This document shows, one piece after another, positions 37,270 through 48,034 of a stretch of 64,000 bases of DNA. The notes under the pieces are model-generated. The model was not told the DNA's origin. It made no database searches and worked only from the letters and a program-made list of their open reading frames with translations. This stretch comes from Selaginella moellendorffii. Its lineage: Eukaryota > Streptophyta > Lycopodiopsida > Selaginellales > Selaginellaceae. Numbering within the stretch: the first letter of the stretch is position 1; each line of letters starts with the position of its first letter. The position numbers and the translations under genes were made by a program. The stretch covers positions 1,091,858-1,155,857 of the forward strand of contig NW_003314296.1 of assembly GCF_000143415.4 (NCBI RefSeq). The letters are read 5' to 3'.

Positions 37270-39078
37270 TTAAGATGAAGCCGGGCAATTCAAATCTGTT
37301 GACCAATGCTGCCAGCAGACTAACAGTCCACGAGGGTCAACCTGGGTCTTCACAGTCAACAGCCTTTGGTAGTTATTCCCGAAGAGCGATTGCTGCCAGT
37401 CGGGCTCGTTATAATCGGCCTCGTTGAAATACGCCCACGAACCCGGTGTGAGATCCCTCAACTGGGCATTTGCGGCGGTCAACCGATCCATCCTCTCGCG
37501 GATCGACGCTCCAATCGCCGGCGAATCCAGCGAGCTGGGCGAGGATGAACTAGGCGAGCTCGACGAATTGGAACTGGAAGGGCTCGCGAACGAGGAGGAA
37601 TCATCCCAGGAGCTCTCGGCGGTGATGTGCCACAACGCTTGCCTCCAAGCGGGATTCACCGCGACTGCGTCTCCAGCCCCCGCCACCGCCGCGCCGCCGC
37701 TCACCGCCACGCCCAGGATCGCGTTGCTCGTCGCGTTGGATTGCAGCAGCGTGACGAGCGCGTCGCTGATCTCGCCACCGGAGCTCTCGATCGCGCTGGC
37801 GGGGACGAGGCGGGAGATGAGCACTCGATTCGTGCCGAGATCGTCGTTGCAAATCCCCCTGGCGCTCGGGTAGAACGAGCACATCGTGTCGTTGTACCAC
37901 TCCAGGAAGCTGGGATACGATCGCACGCCGCCGCCCACCGCGCGGACCGTGGCGTTGTGACGTGCGATCCACTCCAGGAACGATCCAAAGCTCTGGTCGT
38001 GGAACGCGGTGGTCTGGTTGAGCGCGTGGTAGCGGAGAGTCAGCGAGGTGCCGCCCATCACGAAGTAGCCCGCCCAGCCCTGGCGGTACAGCGCGGCGCT
38101 AAGCTGGGTAAACTGGCCTATCAGCTGGCGGTAGCTCCCCACGCCGCTGGCGGCAAGCACGTGTACCGCCGAGAGAATGTTGCTCGGCGCCGGGAACGTG
38201 CGATGTACCGCCGCGGTAACCACGCCGAAGGTGCCGCCGCCGCCGCCGCGTAGCGCCCAGAAAAGGTCCCGGTTAACGCACCGGTTGGCGTACCGCACGG
38301 TACCACCGGGCGTCACAATCGTGAACTGGAGCACGTTGTCGGCGGCGAGGCCGTACGCCGCGGGGCTGTGCCCACCGCCCTGTACGTAACCGCCGGCGGT
38401 AGCCACCGAGGAGCTAAGCGCGCCCACGACGAGCTTCCCTTGGGCGTGGGCGGCGGTGTAGAGCTCGCGCCACTGGACGCCAGCGCCCACCTCCACTGCC
38501 GAGGCGCCGCTGGAATGGGGATCGCAGCCCTCCTCGACGAATTCCTCGCTGAATTGGATGCTCTTGAGATTGTGCGTCCAAATGCTGAGCGATCCACGCG
38601 CGAAGCTCCGCCCGAGGTAGTCATGGCCCGTGCTCTTCACCACGATCCGCAAGAAATGCTGCCGGGCGAAGTGGATGGCGGCCTGGACCTGCGAGATGGA
38701 GGAGACGTTGACAGCGAGCACCTGGGAGCACGATGACGCCGAGGGCAGCGCGGTACCGTTGGGCGGGAGCGGGCAGCTCTGGGTGCCGTAGGCCTCCCAG
38801 TTTGGGTGCTCCACTTGGGTGGAGCGCCACGCACTGTCGTGCCAATTGGCCCGCGCGGTGGCGCACTGCGCGGTACCGTCGGCGTCATAGCAGGGTGACG
38901 CTGGTGGGCGGACCTGGATGAGCGCGCCGCCCACTGTGAGATTGAATCGCTCCCAGTGCTTGGCGTTTGGGAAGCACGATTGATCGGCAGTGCAGCGGCA
39001 TCTAGTGGCGGCGATTGCAGCGGGCAAGAGGAGGAAGAGCGCGAGGAGGAGGGATTTGCGAGTAGATCGATCACACAT
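37270..39078 (-). CDS. Secreted FAD-linked oxidoreductase (BBE-like, fungal oxidase style)
   Basis: An intronless frame. The ATG at 39078 is preferred because it gives MCDRSTRKSLLLALFLLLPAA, a signal peptide cleaved near AIAATRC. The frame is open to 39198. The FAD-binding PCMH domain shows VVKSTGHDYLGRS (His for the covalent FAD link), LSIWTHNLKSI, GAGVQWRELY, a GGYVQGGGHSP motif and NRDLFWALRGGGGGTFGVVT. A C-terminal substrate domain includes a Ser-rich stretch (residues ~500-530 of the mature protein) and the BBE-like ending YFNEADYNEPDWQQSLFG. It would oxidise an alcohol or sugar with release of hydrogen peroxide in the cell wall. The STGHDYLGRS/IWTHNLK combination is more like fungal isoamyl-alcohol-oxidase-type enzymes than typical plant BBE proteins, so transfer from fungi is possible. 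Confidence 0.85.
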   Translation of the reverse strand: MCDRSTRKSLLLALFLLLPAAIAATRCRCTADQSCFPNAKHWERFNLTVGGALIQVRPPASPCYDADGTAQCATARANWHDSAWRSTQVEHPNWEAYGTQSCPLPPNGTALPSASSCSQVLAVNVSSISQVQAAIHFARQHFLRIVVKSTGHDYLGRSFARGSLSIWTHNLKSIQFSEEFVEEGCDPHSSGASAVEVGAGVQWRELYTAAHAQGKLVVGALSSSVATAGGYVQGGGHSPAAYGLAADNVLQFTIVTPGGTVRYANRCVNRDLFWALRGGGGGTFGVVTAAVHRTFPAPSNILSAVHVLAASGVGSYRQLIGQFTQLSAALYRQGWAGYFVMGGTSLTLRYHALNQTTAFHDQSFGSFLEWIARHNATVRAVGGGVRSYPSFLEWYNDTMCSFYPSARGICNDDLGTNRVLISRLVPASAIESSGGEISDALVTLLQSNATSNAILGVAVSGGAAVAGAGDAVAVNPAWRQALWHITAESSWDDSSSFASPSSSNSSSSPSSSSPSSLDSPAIGASIRERMDRLTAANAQLRDLTPGSWAYFNEADYNEPDWQQSLFGNNYQRLLTVKTQVDPRGLLVCWQHWSTDLNCPASS

Positions 39079-39167
39079 TGCTTCGTTCCACGCAAGGATC
39101 ATCTTCTTTCTTCCTTTCGGCTTGGATCTTTTTAAAGCGTTCTCCCGCGCCATGACATTAGAATGAT

Positions 39168-39300
39168 CTATCGACCATTGACTAACGACATTGAACAATG
39201 TACAGTGGACTCGCTGACCATCGTTGACGAGTGACCATTGACTAACTAGTCAACGACATTGATCAAAGGGACCACAGTGGACTCGCTGACTAGCGTTGAC
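39168..39300 (+). repeat. Two-copy direct repeat rich in TTGAC, ~65 bp
   Basis: GACCATTGACTAAC, CGACATTGA, CAGTGGACTCGCTGAC and CGTTGAC occur in order in both 39168-39230 and 39232-39300. The repeat lies upstream of the oxidoreductase start and runs up to the stop codon of the PPR gene. The many TTGAC cores are possible WRKY sites. Confidence 0.7.
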
Positions 39301-41849
39301 TAGTAGGACTCCACGTAAATGTTGGAGAGTAGGACGTGGGAGGAGCCACACTCTTGTGGAGTTCGCTCAAGAACAAGCTCCTCGAGAACCCTCGCGCGAT
39401 CAAAGTCGTGGTGGATCTTACACGCCCCCAGCAGCGTCGTCCACGCCAGTGGCTCCGGCTCGAATGGCATCGTCTCCACGAGCTCCTGCGCTTGATCCAG
39501 CCAGCCCGCGCGGCCGAGAAGATCCACCAGGCACACGAAGTGATCCATCTGGGGCGCGATCTCCCACTCGGCGGCCATGGACGTGAAGCACTCGTGGCCG
39601 CTGGAGACGAGGCCCGAGTGGGAGCACGCCACCAAGATGGTGATGAAAGTCACGTCGTCCGGCTCGGCACCGTCGAGCTCCATCCTCCTGTACATTTCCA
39701 TGGCTTCCTCGGCGTGGCCGTGCTTCGCGAATCCCACTATCATCGCCGTCCAGGACACCAAGTTCTTATGCTCCATCCTGTGGAAGATCCGGCTCCCTTC
39801 GTCCAGGAAGCCACACTTGGCGTGTAAGTTCACGATCGCGTTCTCCACCACAATGTTCTTCCTCGTCATCGCCTCCAAGTTGGCGTTGGAGTGGAGATGG
39901 CGGAGGAGTTCCTTGGCCTGGTTTAAGTCTCCCAGGTTCGAGCACGCTGCTAGAACCGCGGCGATGGCTCCTTGATCCGGCTCCACTCTTTCCGTCTCCA
40001 CCATTCTTTTGTAAAGATCGATGGCTTGCCTTTCGCGTCCAGCTTGAGTGTATGCCGTGAGGAGGATGTTCCAGCTGACCACCGTTCGGGAGCTTTCGTC
40101 CATGGACTCGAAGAACTTGCTCGCTTCCTCCAGGCTGCCACACTTTGCGTACATGTTGAGCAGTGAGTTCTGGACGAGCTCCGACTTTATCATCCCGGTC
40201 GCCACTGCTCGGCTGTGGATCTCTTTGCCGTCTTCAAGGTCGAAGCACGAGCCGAGAACAGCAGCCAGAGTGACGCTGTTTGGTTCTATCTCCCCGTCGC
40301 GAAGCATGCTCTTGTAGAGTCCCATGGCTTCGCGGTGATAGCCTTCCTGAGTGTAAGCTGCGATCATCGACGTCCAGGCGACCACGTCTCTGAGCTCCAT
40401 GCTATCAAACACCCGACGAGCTTCTTCGGCCCTGTGGCACTTCGCGTACATGTTGACGACCGCGGTCTCCAAGTTTCTATCCGGAAGAAGACTCTCAGCT
40501 CTGGCTCGCTGGTGGATCGCCCGGCCGTGTTTCAAAGCTCCAACGTTGGCACACCACCCGAGCAAGCAAATCAAAGTCACTGCGTTGCCACGGACTCCTT
40601 GAAGCTCCATCTCCCGGAACAAATCCAGTGCCTCCGCAGCCTGGTCTTTCCCACCAAAGTGTGCGTAAGCTCCGAGAAGAGCGTTCCATGACATGATGTT
40701 CTTCTCTTCCATCCCGTCGAAAACTTTCCTGGCGTCCAGCAAGCCGGCACAGTTCCCATACATCGAGACGAGCGCAGTCCCGAGCGCTGGATCCCGCAGA
40801 TCCAATGAAGTCACTCGGGAGTGAACTCTTCTGCCTTGATCGAGATCGCCCAGGACCGAGCAAGCACTGAGAACGCTTACGTAAGTCACGCTGTTTGGTT
40901 CCACGTCCATCTTGCTGTAAAGCTCCACAGCGTCTCTAGCTCTCCCGCTGTGAGTGTAAGCCGTGATCATCGACGTCCAAGTGATCACGTCCCTGCGCTC
41001 TATCCCATCGAAAACTTTTCTCGCCTGATCGATCCTCCCGCATCTCGAGTACATGGTGATGAGAGCGTTCCCGAGAGGACCATCCGGTTGGATCTTCAAA
41101 GCAGCAATCCTTGCGTGGATTCTTTCCCCGAGCTTGAGATCGCCCAAGCTGGAAATCGCTGTGAGGACTGCCACGAATGTGATCTTGTTGGGCTCTACAT
41201 CCATTCTCTGATAGAGCTCCACTGCCTTGTGAAAATGCCCAGTCTGGGCATACGCTGTGAGCATCGCAGTCCAGGACACCACATTCTTGCGGGAGATCCC
41301 ATCGAAAACTTTCTCGGCCTCTTGCAAGCTCCCACACCTGGCATACATCGTCACAAGGGCCGCCTCTAGAGAAAGATCCGATTCCCTCCTAGACGATCGG
41401 ATTCGCGAGTGGACCGATCTTCCCTCGGCCAAGAGCTGCGAATTTCCACAGGCGCCCAGCACGCCCAGCAGCGTCACTCGATTCGGCTCCACGCCCTCGG
41501 AATCCATCCTCTGATAGAGATCTAGCGCCTCTCTTCCCTGTCCGGCCTGAGAATACCCCGAGACCATCGCATTCCACGACACCACGTCCTTCTTGGCCAT
41601 GGAATCGAATGTGGATCGCGCTTCTTCCATGCTGCCGCACTGGCGATACATCTGGATGAGGAGATTTCCCAAGAACGTGTTGCCGCCATAGCCATGGCGG
41701 AGGAGATGGCGGTGGACGCGGCGGCCCTCCTCGATCGCCTTGGCGGCGCCGCAGCATTGGATGAGAGACGCGTAGAGTGATGATCCTCCCACCTGGATCG
41801 CTTCCAGGCGCTCCAATCCATCCTTGATGGAAAGAAGGGTTCTACGCAT
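39300..41849 (-). CDS. PLS-class pentatricopeptide repeat protein, 849 residues
   Basis: An intronless frame with about 20 P, L and S repeats (VVSWNAMVSGYSQAGQGREA, LGNALITMYSRCGRIDQARKVF, EPNSVTYVSVLSACS). It ends in an E1-like motif (WTTLLGACKIHHDFDRARV, SHVLLSNIY) and stops right after it, with no E2 or DYW domain. PLS proteins specify organellar C-to-U RNA editing sites; without DYW this one would need a partner enzyme. The N-terminus (RRTLLSIKDGL) could be a mitochondrial presequence. The start codon is only 49 bp from that of the divergent cactin gene. Confidence 0.93.
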   Translation of the reverse strand: MRRTLLSIKDGLERLEAIQVGGSSLYASLIQCCGAAKAIEEGRRVHRHLLRHGYGGNTFLGNLLIQMYRQCGSMEEARSTFDSMAKKDVVSWNAMVSGYSQAGQGREALDLYQRMDSEGVEPNRVTLLGVLGACGNSQLLAEGRSVHSRIRSSRRESDLSLEAALVTMYARCGSLQEAEKVFDGISRKNVVSWTAMLTAYAQTGHFHKAVELYQRMDVEPNKITFVAVLTAISSLGDLKLGERIHARIAALKIQPDGPLGNALITMYSRCGRIDQARKVFDGIERRDVITWTSMITAYTHSGRARDAVELYSKMDVEPNSVTYVSVLSACSVLGDLDQGRRVHSRVTSLDLRDPALGTALVSMYGNCAGLLDARKVFDGMEEKNIMSWNALLGAYAHFGGKDQAAEALDLFREMELQGVRGNAVTLICLLGWCANVGALKHGRAIHQRARAESLLPDRNLETAVVNMYAKCHRAEEARRVFDSMELRDVVAWTSMIAAYTQEGYHREAMGLYKSMLRDGEIEPNSVTLAAVLGSCFDLEDGKEIHSRAVATGMIKSELVQNSLLNMYAKCGSLEEASKFFESMDESSRTVVSWNILLTAYTQAGRERQAIDLYKRMVETERVEPDQGAIAAVLAACSNLGDLNQAKELLRHLHSNANLEAMTRKNIVVENAIVNLHAKCGFLDEGSRIFHRMEHKNLVSWTAMIVGFAKHGHAEEAMEMYRRMELDGAEPDDVTFITILVACSHSGLVSSGHECFTSMAAEWEIAPQMDHFVCLVDLLGRAGWLDQAQELVETMPFEPEPLAWTTLLGACKIHHDFDRARVLEELVLERTPQECGSSHVLLSNIYVESY

Positions 41850-41898
41850 ACAAAGGGGGAAAAAAGATTTTAGGGTTTATCAGTTTCTAGGGCAGGGA
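41850..41898. promoter_or_regulatory. 49-bp divergent spacer of PPR and cactin with a telo-box
   Basis: The start codons of two opposite genes are separated by 49 bp. TAGGGTTTA (reverse telo-box) lies at 41871-41879. Transcripts must start inside the neighbour's 5' region, so 5' UTRs overlap or are extremely short. Confidence 0.6.
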
Positions 41899-44455
41899 AT
41901 GGGACGCCACAGCTCGGAGGACAGGCATCGATCGCGCAGGTACGACAACGAAGCGGAAGATAGAGCTAGGAAGTCCAGGAAATCGAGGCGCAGCGATTCC
42001 AGCGATGATTCCGAGCGCGAGGAGAGGAGGAGGAAGCGGAAATCCGTGAAGAGGAGAAAGAGAAGAGACGAGAGCTCTGGCTCGGAGATTGAATCCGATG
42101 GAGAAGATCGGAGGAAGAGGCATAGAAAATCGAGGCGCGACGAGAGCGATGCTTCTTCCAGCGATGATGAAGGGAGAAAGTTTACTGAGGAAGAACTTAA
42201 CGAGTACCTTGTGAAGAAAGCTCAAAGAAAGGTACTACAATTTTTTTTTTCTTTCTTCTCTGCATGACTTTGATTTGTCATATGTCCAGGCGGCCAGGGT
42301 AGCGAAGAAGCTTAAAACGCAGACTGTGTCCGGCTATTCCAACGATAGCAATCCTTTTGGAGACTCCAACTTGACTGAGAAGTGAGTGAAGTTTATTCGG
42401 CATTTTCGGTTTGGAGTTGATTGTTTTTCGCGGTTTTGAGTTGATTTTTTTTCGCAGGTTTGTGTGGAGGAAAAAAATAGAACGTGATGTAGCAAATAAG
42501 AAGATGGACTTGAAAGATCTCTCCGTGAAAGCGGAGAAACTGCGCCAAAAAGAGCGGATGGTAAGATGATACGGTGTTACTCTCCTGGCTGCTACTAAAA
42601 CGAACTCCTGTTTCTGCAGAGAGAAATCGAAAAGGTTAAGAAGAGACGAGAAGAAAGGGCTATAGAAAAGGCTCAACATGAAGAAGAAATGGCCATGCTA
42701 GCGAGAGAGCGAGCAAGAGCAGAGTTTCAGGACTGGGAGAAAAAGGAAGAAGAGGTTTGTTTTTTGATATCATTGTTTTAAAGTCAAATCTAACATTTTA
42801 TTGTGGATTGCAGTTTCATTTTGATCAAAGCAAAGTGCGTGCTGAGATTCGCTTGAAGGAAGGCCGGGCAAAACCAATTGATGTTTTGTCCAGAAATCTA
42901 AATTCTCCCGACGAGTTTGATATTGCCATAACGGAGCCATATAAGATATTCAAGGTTTTTAATCTGTTTTTCGATTTTCGTCTTGCTCAACCATTCTTTG
43001 CTTTCAGGGACTTACCGTCAGAGAGATGGAAGATCTCCGTGACGATATTCGAATGCATCTGGAGCTAGACAGGACAACACAAACGCACATTGACTTTTGG
43101 GAGGCCATGATGGTTGTTTGCGACTGGGAGCTAGCAGAATCACTTAAAAAGGATGGAGTTGATAAAGCTAGAGTTCGTGGTGAAGAGCCCGGTCAAGAGC
43201 TGATGGCGGACGATTTTGGACTACACAAGAGCGTTGATCCGGACGTCAAGACTCTTCTTCATAACATGAGCTATCGCCAACTGGAAGAAGAACAAGTGAA
43301 GATTGAAGAGCAAATGCGGTCTGGATCAGCGAAGATTGTCGAGTTCTGGGAGTCCTTATTGAAGAGGTTGCAAATCTTCAAAGCCAAGGTACGCACAAAG
43401 TTCATTTCCTTCTCACAATTGCTAACGAAAATTACAGGCTCGCCTACGAGAAATATACTCGGATGTACTTCAGCAGCACTTGCAACGTATCGATGAATCC
43501 GAAATAAACAAGATTTCAAACGAAGATGAGGAGGAAGCGATGGTCACAGAAGAGCTAAACAGGTCTCCAACACCTGAGGTTGAGCCTGAAGTATACGACG
43601 ACGACGATCCAGGGTCATTTTCTCCTCAACTGGTTCATGACTATGAAGCTGACGAGATTGTGGATCCCGAGACCGACAGAGCAGAACTTGTAAGCACTAA
43701 AACCTGTTTTTTTTTTTTTTTTTGGTTTCATTTCATGTGTGACTTGGATTCTTCCGTAGGAACGCAAGAGGGCTGAAGTTCTTGAGGAGCAACAAAAGAG
43801 GTTACAGGACGCCTCTGGTCCCAGCGAAGAGGAAAACATCGAGCACGAGAGGGCAATTGCCTTGAAGGCAATGGGAAATATGGAAGAAGGCGATGCCATA
43901 CTTGGATCCGGGGCAGAGGTCAATCTGGAATCTCAGGTACGTAGAACTTCTGTTTTCGATATATTGATGCTAGGCTTCCGCCTTTGCAGGTTTACTGGTG
44001 GCACGATAAGTACCGCCCGAGAAAGCCCAAGTATTTTAACCGAGTCCACACGGGCTACGAGTGGAACAAATACAACCAGACGCATTATGACCACGACAAT
44101 CCGCCGCCGAAGATCGTCCAGGGATACAAGTTTAACATTTTCTATCCCGACCTCGTTGACAAAACGAAGGCACCGACTTATGCGATCGAGAGAGATGGAA
44201 GCAGCGGGGAGACGTGCCTCATCAGATTTCACGCAGGCCCTCCATACGAAGATATTGTGAGTGATTTGTTCCTCGTTGTTTTCTTGTTTGTTTTTTGGTT
44301 TCCGTGTTGCTAAGATGGTGTGTGTGTGTTTGCAGGCTTTTCGCATTGTCAACAAGGAATGGGAGTATTCACACAAGAAAGGCTTCAAGTGTACATTCGA
44401 GCGAGGTATCCTTCATGTTTATTTCAACTTTAAGAGGTACCGCTACAGGAGGTGA
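41899..44455 (+). CDS. CTN: Cactin, spliceosome-associated protein
   Basis: About ten exons; the first is 41899-42231 and the last ends at 44455. The N-terminus is an Arg/Ser/Glu/Lys-rich RS-like region (RKSRKSRRSDSSDDSEREER). Next come an alpha-helical Glu/Lys-rich coiled-coil part and the conserved middle domain (NSPDEFDIAITEPY, LTVREMEDLRDDI, FWEAMMVVCDWELAE). The highly conserved cactin C-terminus is present (WWHDKYRPRKPKYFNRVHTG, YKFNIFYPDL, FERGILHVYFNFKRYRYRR). Cactin is a nuclear factor associated with the late spliceosome and, in plants, needed for embryo development (family knowledge). Length and domain order are normal. Confidence 0.95.
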
Positions 44456-45960
44456 TGAGATCCTCGTGAGAAAGATGTGTAAGCAAACGCGCTATGCAAA
44501 ACTTTTGACAGATCGCTCTCGCTGTACGTAAGAAAGCAAAAAATTGACATAAATGGAGTCAAGATCACAGGCTTGATGGATGTATTCCAAAAAAATGCGA
44601 AGCTTTTGAATGGAGCCAAGAAGTTGATGGGTATCACTTGCTTACACTTTCCTGCCACTGGAAAATGAAAATGCCCACCACTCTTTCATTCAAGTAGTCC
44701 GCTTTCTTTCCATTTTCTGGAAGGCAAGACCCACGCTCACTCGTTGCTCTTGCTTCGCTTGCTTGATGCTACAGTTTTGTTCCCTCCATTCACACTCGAA
44801 AATTTAAATTCCTTTCTTGGCGCGCGACCTTGGCTTTCGCTATGATCCATCAAAATCCAAGAGATTGCTTTCGCGCTACGCTCAGTCCCTTGTGTAGCTG
44901 ATCTGGTAGTACCAGAGTAGAGTTATTAGTGGACAGAGAGTGGACACCCACAAGAGCAATCATGCCCAGCTTTAAATCTGGCCTTTATTCTTGCTTGCCA
45001 GTTAGTGTTGTTAGTTGTCTAACTAACACAAGATGATCGATCATCCATAAACCCCAAATGTGCGAAATTTATCTAGAGAAGAAACAATGTCTCGTTTATT
45101 GTGCATGCCCATGAGATCTAAATTAAAACCATATATGAGATTGTTGATTAATCTCTCCCATCAAGTTTATGCTATCATCTCATGTTTGACATTGACAAGG
45201 TTTTGCATGGAAGCATGTTTGTTACGCTTCGAATTGCACGAGGATCAAGAACACTTCAACCTCGCAGAACAGCAGAAAATGTTTAATATGTTCAAGCATC
45301 AACTGGTGCTTATATAAAAAATTTCTTAAAGAAAAAAGCCACACTCTCAACAAGAACAGCAGCTTTCTTGTTTAAAAAGTGATGAAAAAAACTCTCTCCA
45401 GGTACCCTCTCTGAAATGAAATAGACCAACACCAACAACTACACAACAAGCAGCAAATTCAGAAAAACAGGTTTGGAGTCAAAGTGAGAGCAGCCTTTTG
45501 TCAGTGCTGGCCTGAATTCTGAATCATCCTGTAGTGCCAATTGCACTAGAGAGGAGAGTCAACCAATCCAAGTGAGAGCAAGAAAAAACAAGAGAAAGAA
45601 ATCATACATATACTTGAGAGCAGACAATGGTTGGATGCAACTTGGAAGGAGCCTCTTCTCTATTTTATCCTTCTTTTTACTGCTGCTGGGTTGTTGTAAC
45701 TTGCAAGTATTGCCAGAACTTTTACCACTGGTTCTTCAGTTCAGTTCAGAAGTTACTGAGGAACCACTGCTTGATTGATGTTGGTGAAGTGCTGACTTTC
45801 TTCATCAATGATCCATTTAATGGATCTCTCCTGCTGTTGTCTGTTAGCTGCTTGAATTCATGAGCGATCCTTCCTGGATCTCTTGCACACTTACCTTGAT
45901 CTTCGGGAAGTAGAATTTGATTACCCACGAAGACGATCGATCGAGATCATAGAGCAAGCG
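44456..45960. other. Long spacer without supported gene
   Basis: Contains the cactin 3' region and AT-rich sequence. An 85-codon plus frame at 45060-45317 resembles nothing I can name. The last 400 bp would be the 3' UTR of the OVATE gene on the minus strand. Confidence 0.5.
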
Positions 45961-47094
45961 TCAAACCAGCCTATGCCAGAAGAGCTCCGTGAACACCTCC
46001 ATGATCGTCGCATGGAACTCCGGCGGGTTGAGCGAGAGATAGCGCTGGAGGAGCTCCCGGAATTCGCTCATCTTCTCCAATCCATTCGCGGCGCTCATCT
46101 CCAGCATCGAGTCCTTGTAGTCTCGGTATGGATCCACCGAGAACTTGGCCACCGCCACCCCTCCCACTTTCTTCTCCGCTGGGATCTTCTCGTGAGCTAG
46201 AACACCGCAATCGCAATTGCCGCAAATGGAAGACGAAACCATCTTCTTTGGCTGCTCCTTCTCCTCCAGCTCCAGCTCGCCGATCTTTGACGAGCAATCG
46301 GGCGATGGGAAGTGCTTGTCACCGGCGCTCTGGACAGATCTGATGTAGTGATCGAGGGAGAAGAAGGAATCATCGAGAAAATGGCCACCAGAAGCCACCG
46401 GAGGGGCAATGAAGACATTCTTGGAAGTGGCCTCCAAGCGATCCACCAGGAACTCGGAGCTGAAGCGATCCTCGTCGAGGCATCTATCGTCGCCGCTGGC
46501 AAAGGAGAGCTCCTTGTCCCACGAGTAGTGATTCTGATCGTCGGCAGCCGAGGAGGAGGTGCTAAGGCGGTATCGCGAGGACGAGCAAGATCCCGAGTCG
46601 GCCTGATCACTCATCACTGGAGCCGTCTCCTCCCTCGCGAGCTTCTTCTTGCTCTTCTTCTTCAAGATCACCTTCTTGGTGACGAAATCGTCACCGACCT
46701 GCGTGACGATGTTCCAGGACTTCTCTTTCTCCCAAATTTCGTCGCTCTCGGCCTTGTTCTTAGCGCTCTTGGCCGAGATCTTCCTCTTGCCCTGGATTTG
46801 GAACTTGTAGCTGTCGACGACCATCCCGGCGGTGCTAACCGCGCAGGGATTGCAAGCCAGGAGGAGGAGCTGATCCAGCCCCGCCGATTTGCCGCAATGC
46901 TGCTTGTTGCCGATGAATGCCGGTCGCGATTTCTCGTATTTCGCCATGGAGAGCGGCTTGCTAGGCGGCGAGCTCCTGGAATTGGAGGAATCCCTCCTAG
47001 CCCTGTACCTAGATTTGAGATAACCGAGCGAGAAACACTTCCTTGTTAGCCGGAAAGCGCGCAATCGCTGCAAAGCCAGCCTTAGCCGCCTCAT
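45961..47094 (-). CDS. OVATE family protein (OFP), transcriptional repressor
   Basis: A 377-residue intronless frame. The C-terminal ~65 residues are the OVATE domain: VAVAKFSVDPYRDYKDSMLE, LQRYLSLNPPEFHATIMEVF and TELFWHRL. The N-terminus is basic (RRLRLALQRLRAFRLTRK) and Ser-rich in the middle, as in other OFPs. A short KKKSKKK stretch may be a nuclear signal. OFPs repress transcription with TALE homeodomain partners and shape organs (family knowledge). Start codon choice is supported by the basic leader and by stops upstream. Confidence 0.9.
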   Translation of the reverse strand: MRRLRLALQRLRAFRLTRKCFSLGYLKSRYRARRDSSNSRSSPPSKPLSMAKYEKSRPAFIGNKQHCGKSAGLDQLLLLACNPCAVSTAGMVVDSYKFQIQGKRKISAKSAKNKAESDEIWEKEKSWNIVTQVGDDFVTKKVILKKKSKKKLAREETAPVMSDQADSGSCSSSRYRLSTSSSAADDQNHYSWDKELSFASGDDRCLDEDRFSSEFLVDRLEATSKNVFIAPPVASGGHFLDDSFFSLDHYIRSVQSAGDKHFPSPDCSSKIGELELEEKEQPKKMVSSSICGNCDCGVLAHEKIPAEKKVGGVAVAKFSVDPYRDYKDSMLEMSAANGLEKMSEFRELLQRYLSLNPPEFHATIMEVFTELFWHRLV

Positions 47095-47560
47095 TGATTG
47101 CTACACGCCAAGCGCAACGAGACGATCAAAGCGAGCACAGCCAGTGTTCTAGCAAAGATTCTTCCGCAAATCCATCCTCCCTGAGCAAGCGAACACGCCG
47201 CGATCACAGACAAGGCGTCAGTGAGCGAGCCGCGCAGGGAAGGAAGAGCCCTAGCTACGCGCACACACAAAAAGAGACAGCTCTATAGCGTCGCAGAGAC
47301 CGTATGCTATGGCCCAATGTGTACGGTGTGGTCCCCAAAAACCATTTGAATTCTCCCGCGCAACGTGCCGCCCTAAAAAAACGTGTGCGTGTCCGTGATA
47401 CGAAGTGGCGATCATCTTCTCTTTTTGACTCTTTTGGCGCGTCGTGTGATCCAATTCAACTCCCTTGGATTTTTATTTCGGATAAATTAGATGGAGTGTT
47501 TCTTCGCAGAAGAATCTAGGCGATCATGGCGTTTAGATCCAAGAGCCCTAACCCTAGAAT

Positions 47561-48034
47561 TCAATTGCGCGCTCCCGCCCTCTGCCGAGATCTTGCCACG
47601 TGTCGGGATCTGGTGATGAGCGCGCTGGTGAGCGCAAACATGCCGTGGACGCGCTTGAGCTTGCCGCTCCGGGCGAGCGATCGCAGCTGCCTGGCCAGCG
47701 ATCGCCGGAATTTCTTGGGGAGATTGGGGCCATACTTGCGCTTGATTCGGTGGAGGATCGCGGCGCTGCTGATGCCGCGCTTGGATTCCAGAAGCGTCGC
47801 CAGGATCAGCATAGGGATTTTAGGGATTCTCTTCCTCTTCCTCCTCCTCTTGCGCTTCATTCCCTTCCAGATCACTCGCTTCCTTTGTAATTTCACCCTG
47901 GATCGTCCTCTAGAGCTCTCCTTTCTCCTCTTTCTTGCTCCATGGTACTCGATATAGATCCGGCGTCCACGCCTGCCATCGCCAGGCAAGGGAATCAAGC
48001 ACGCATTTAGGGTTTGTCGGGAAGCTCCGGTCAT
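47561..48034 (-). CDS. Small basic protein with linker-histone-like H15 winged helix
   Basis: From the first ATG (48034) the frame gives 157 residues. Residues ~75-140 look like an H15 winged helix (ISSAAILHRIKRKYG, LPKKFRRSLARQLRSLAR, GKLKRVHGMFALT), preceded by a very basic RKRRRKRKRIPK stretch. H15 domains bind linker DNA in histone H1, HMGA and SMH/TRB proteins. The protein is too short for a normal H1 with long Lys/Ala tails. The frame remains open upstream of 48034 without an ATG, so an extra 5' exon or a later start is possible. Confidence 0.55.
   Translation of the reverse strand: MTGASRQTLNACLIPLPGDGRRGRRIYIEYHGARKRRKESSRGRSRVKLQRKRVIWKGMKRKRRRKRKRIPKIPMLILATLLESKRGISSAAILHRIKRKYGPNLPKKFRRSLARQLRSLARSGKLKRVHGMFALTSALITRSRHVARSRQRAGARN

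Noticed and set aside
39078-39198. Longer N-terminus for the FAD oxidoreductase
   Set aside because: Starting at 39198 would bury the signal peptide ~45 residues inside; the ATG at 39078 places it at the N-terminus.
45060-45317. 85-codon frame in the cactin-OVATE spacer
   Set aside because: No motif, splice partner or homologous copy seen; AT-rich codon content unlike the neighbouring genes.
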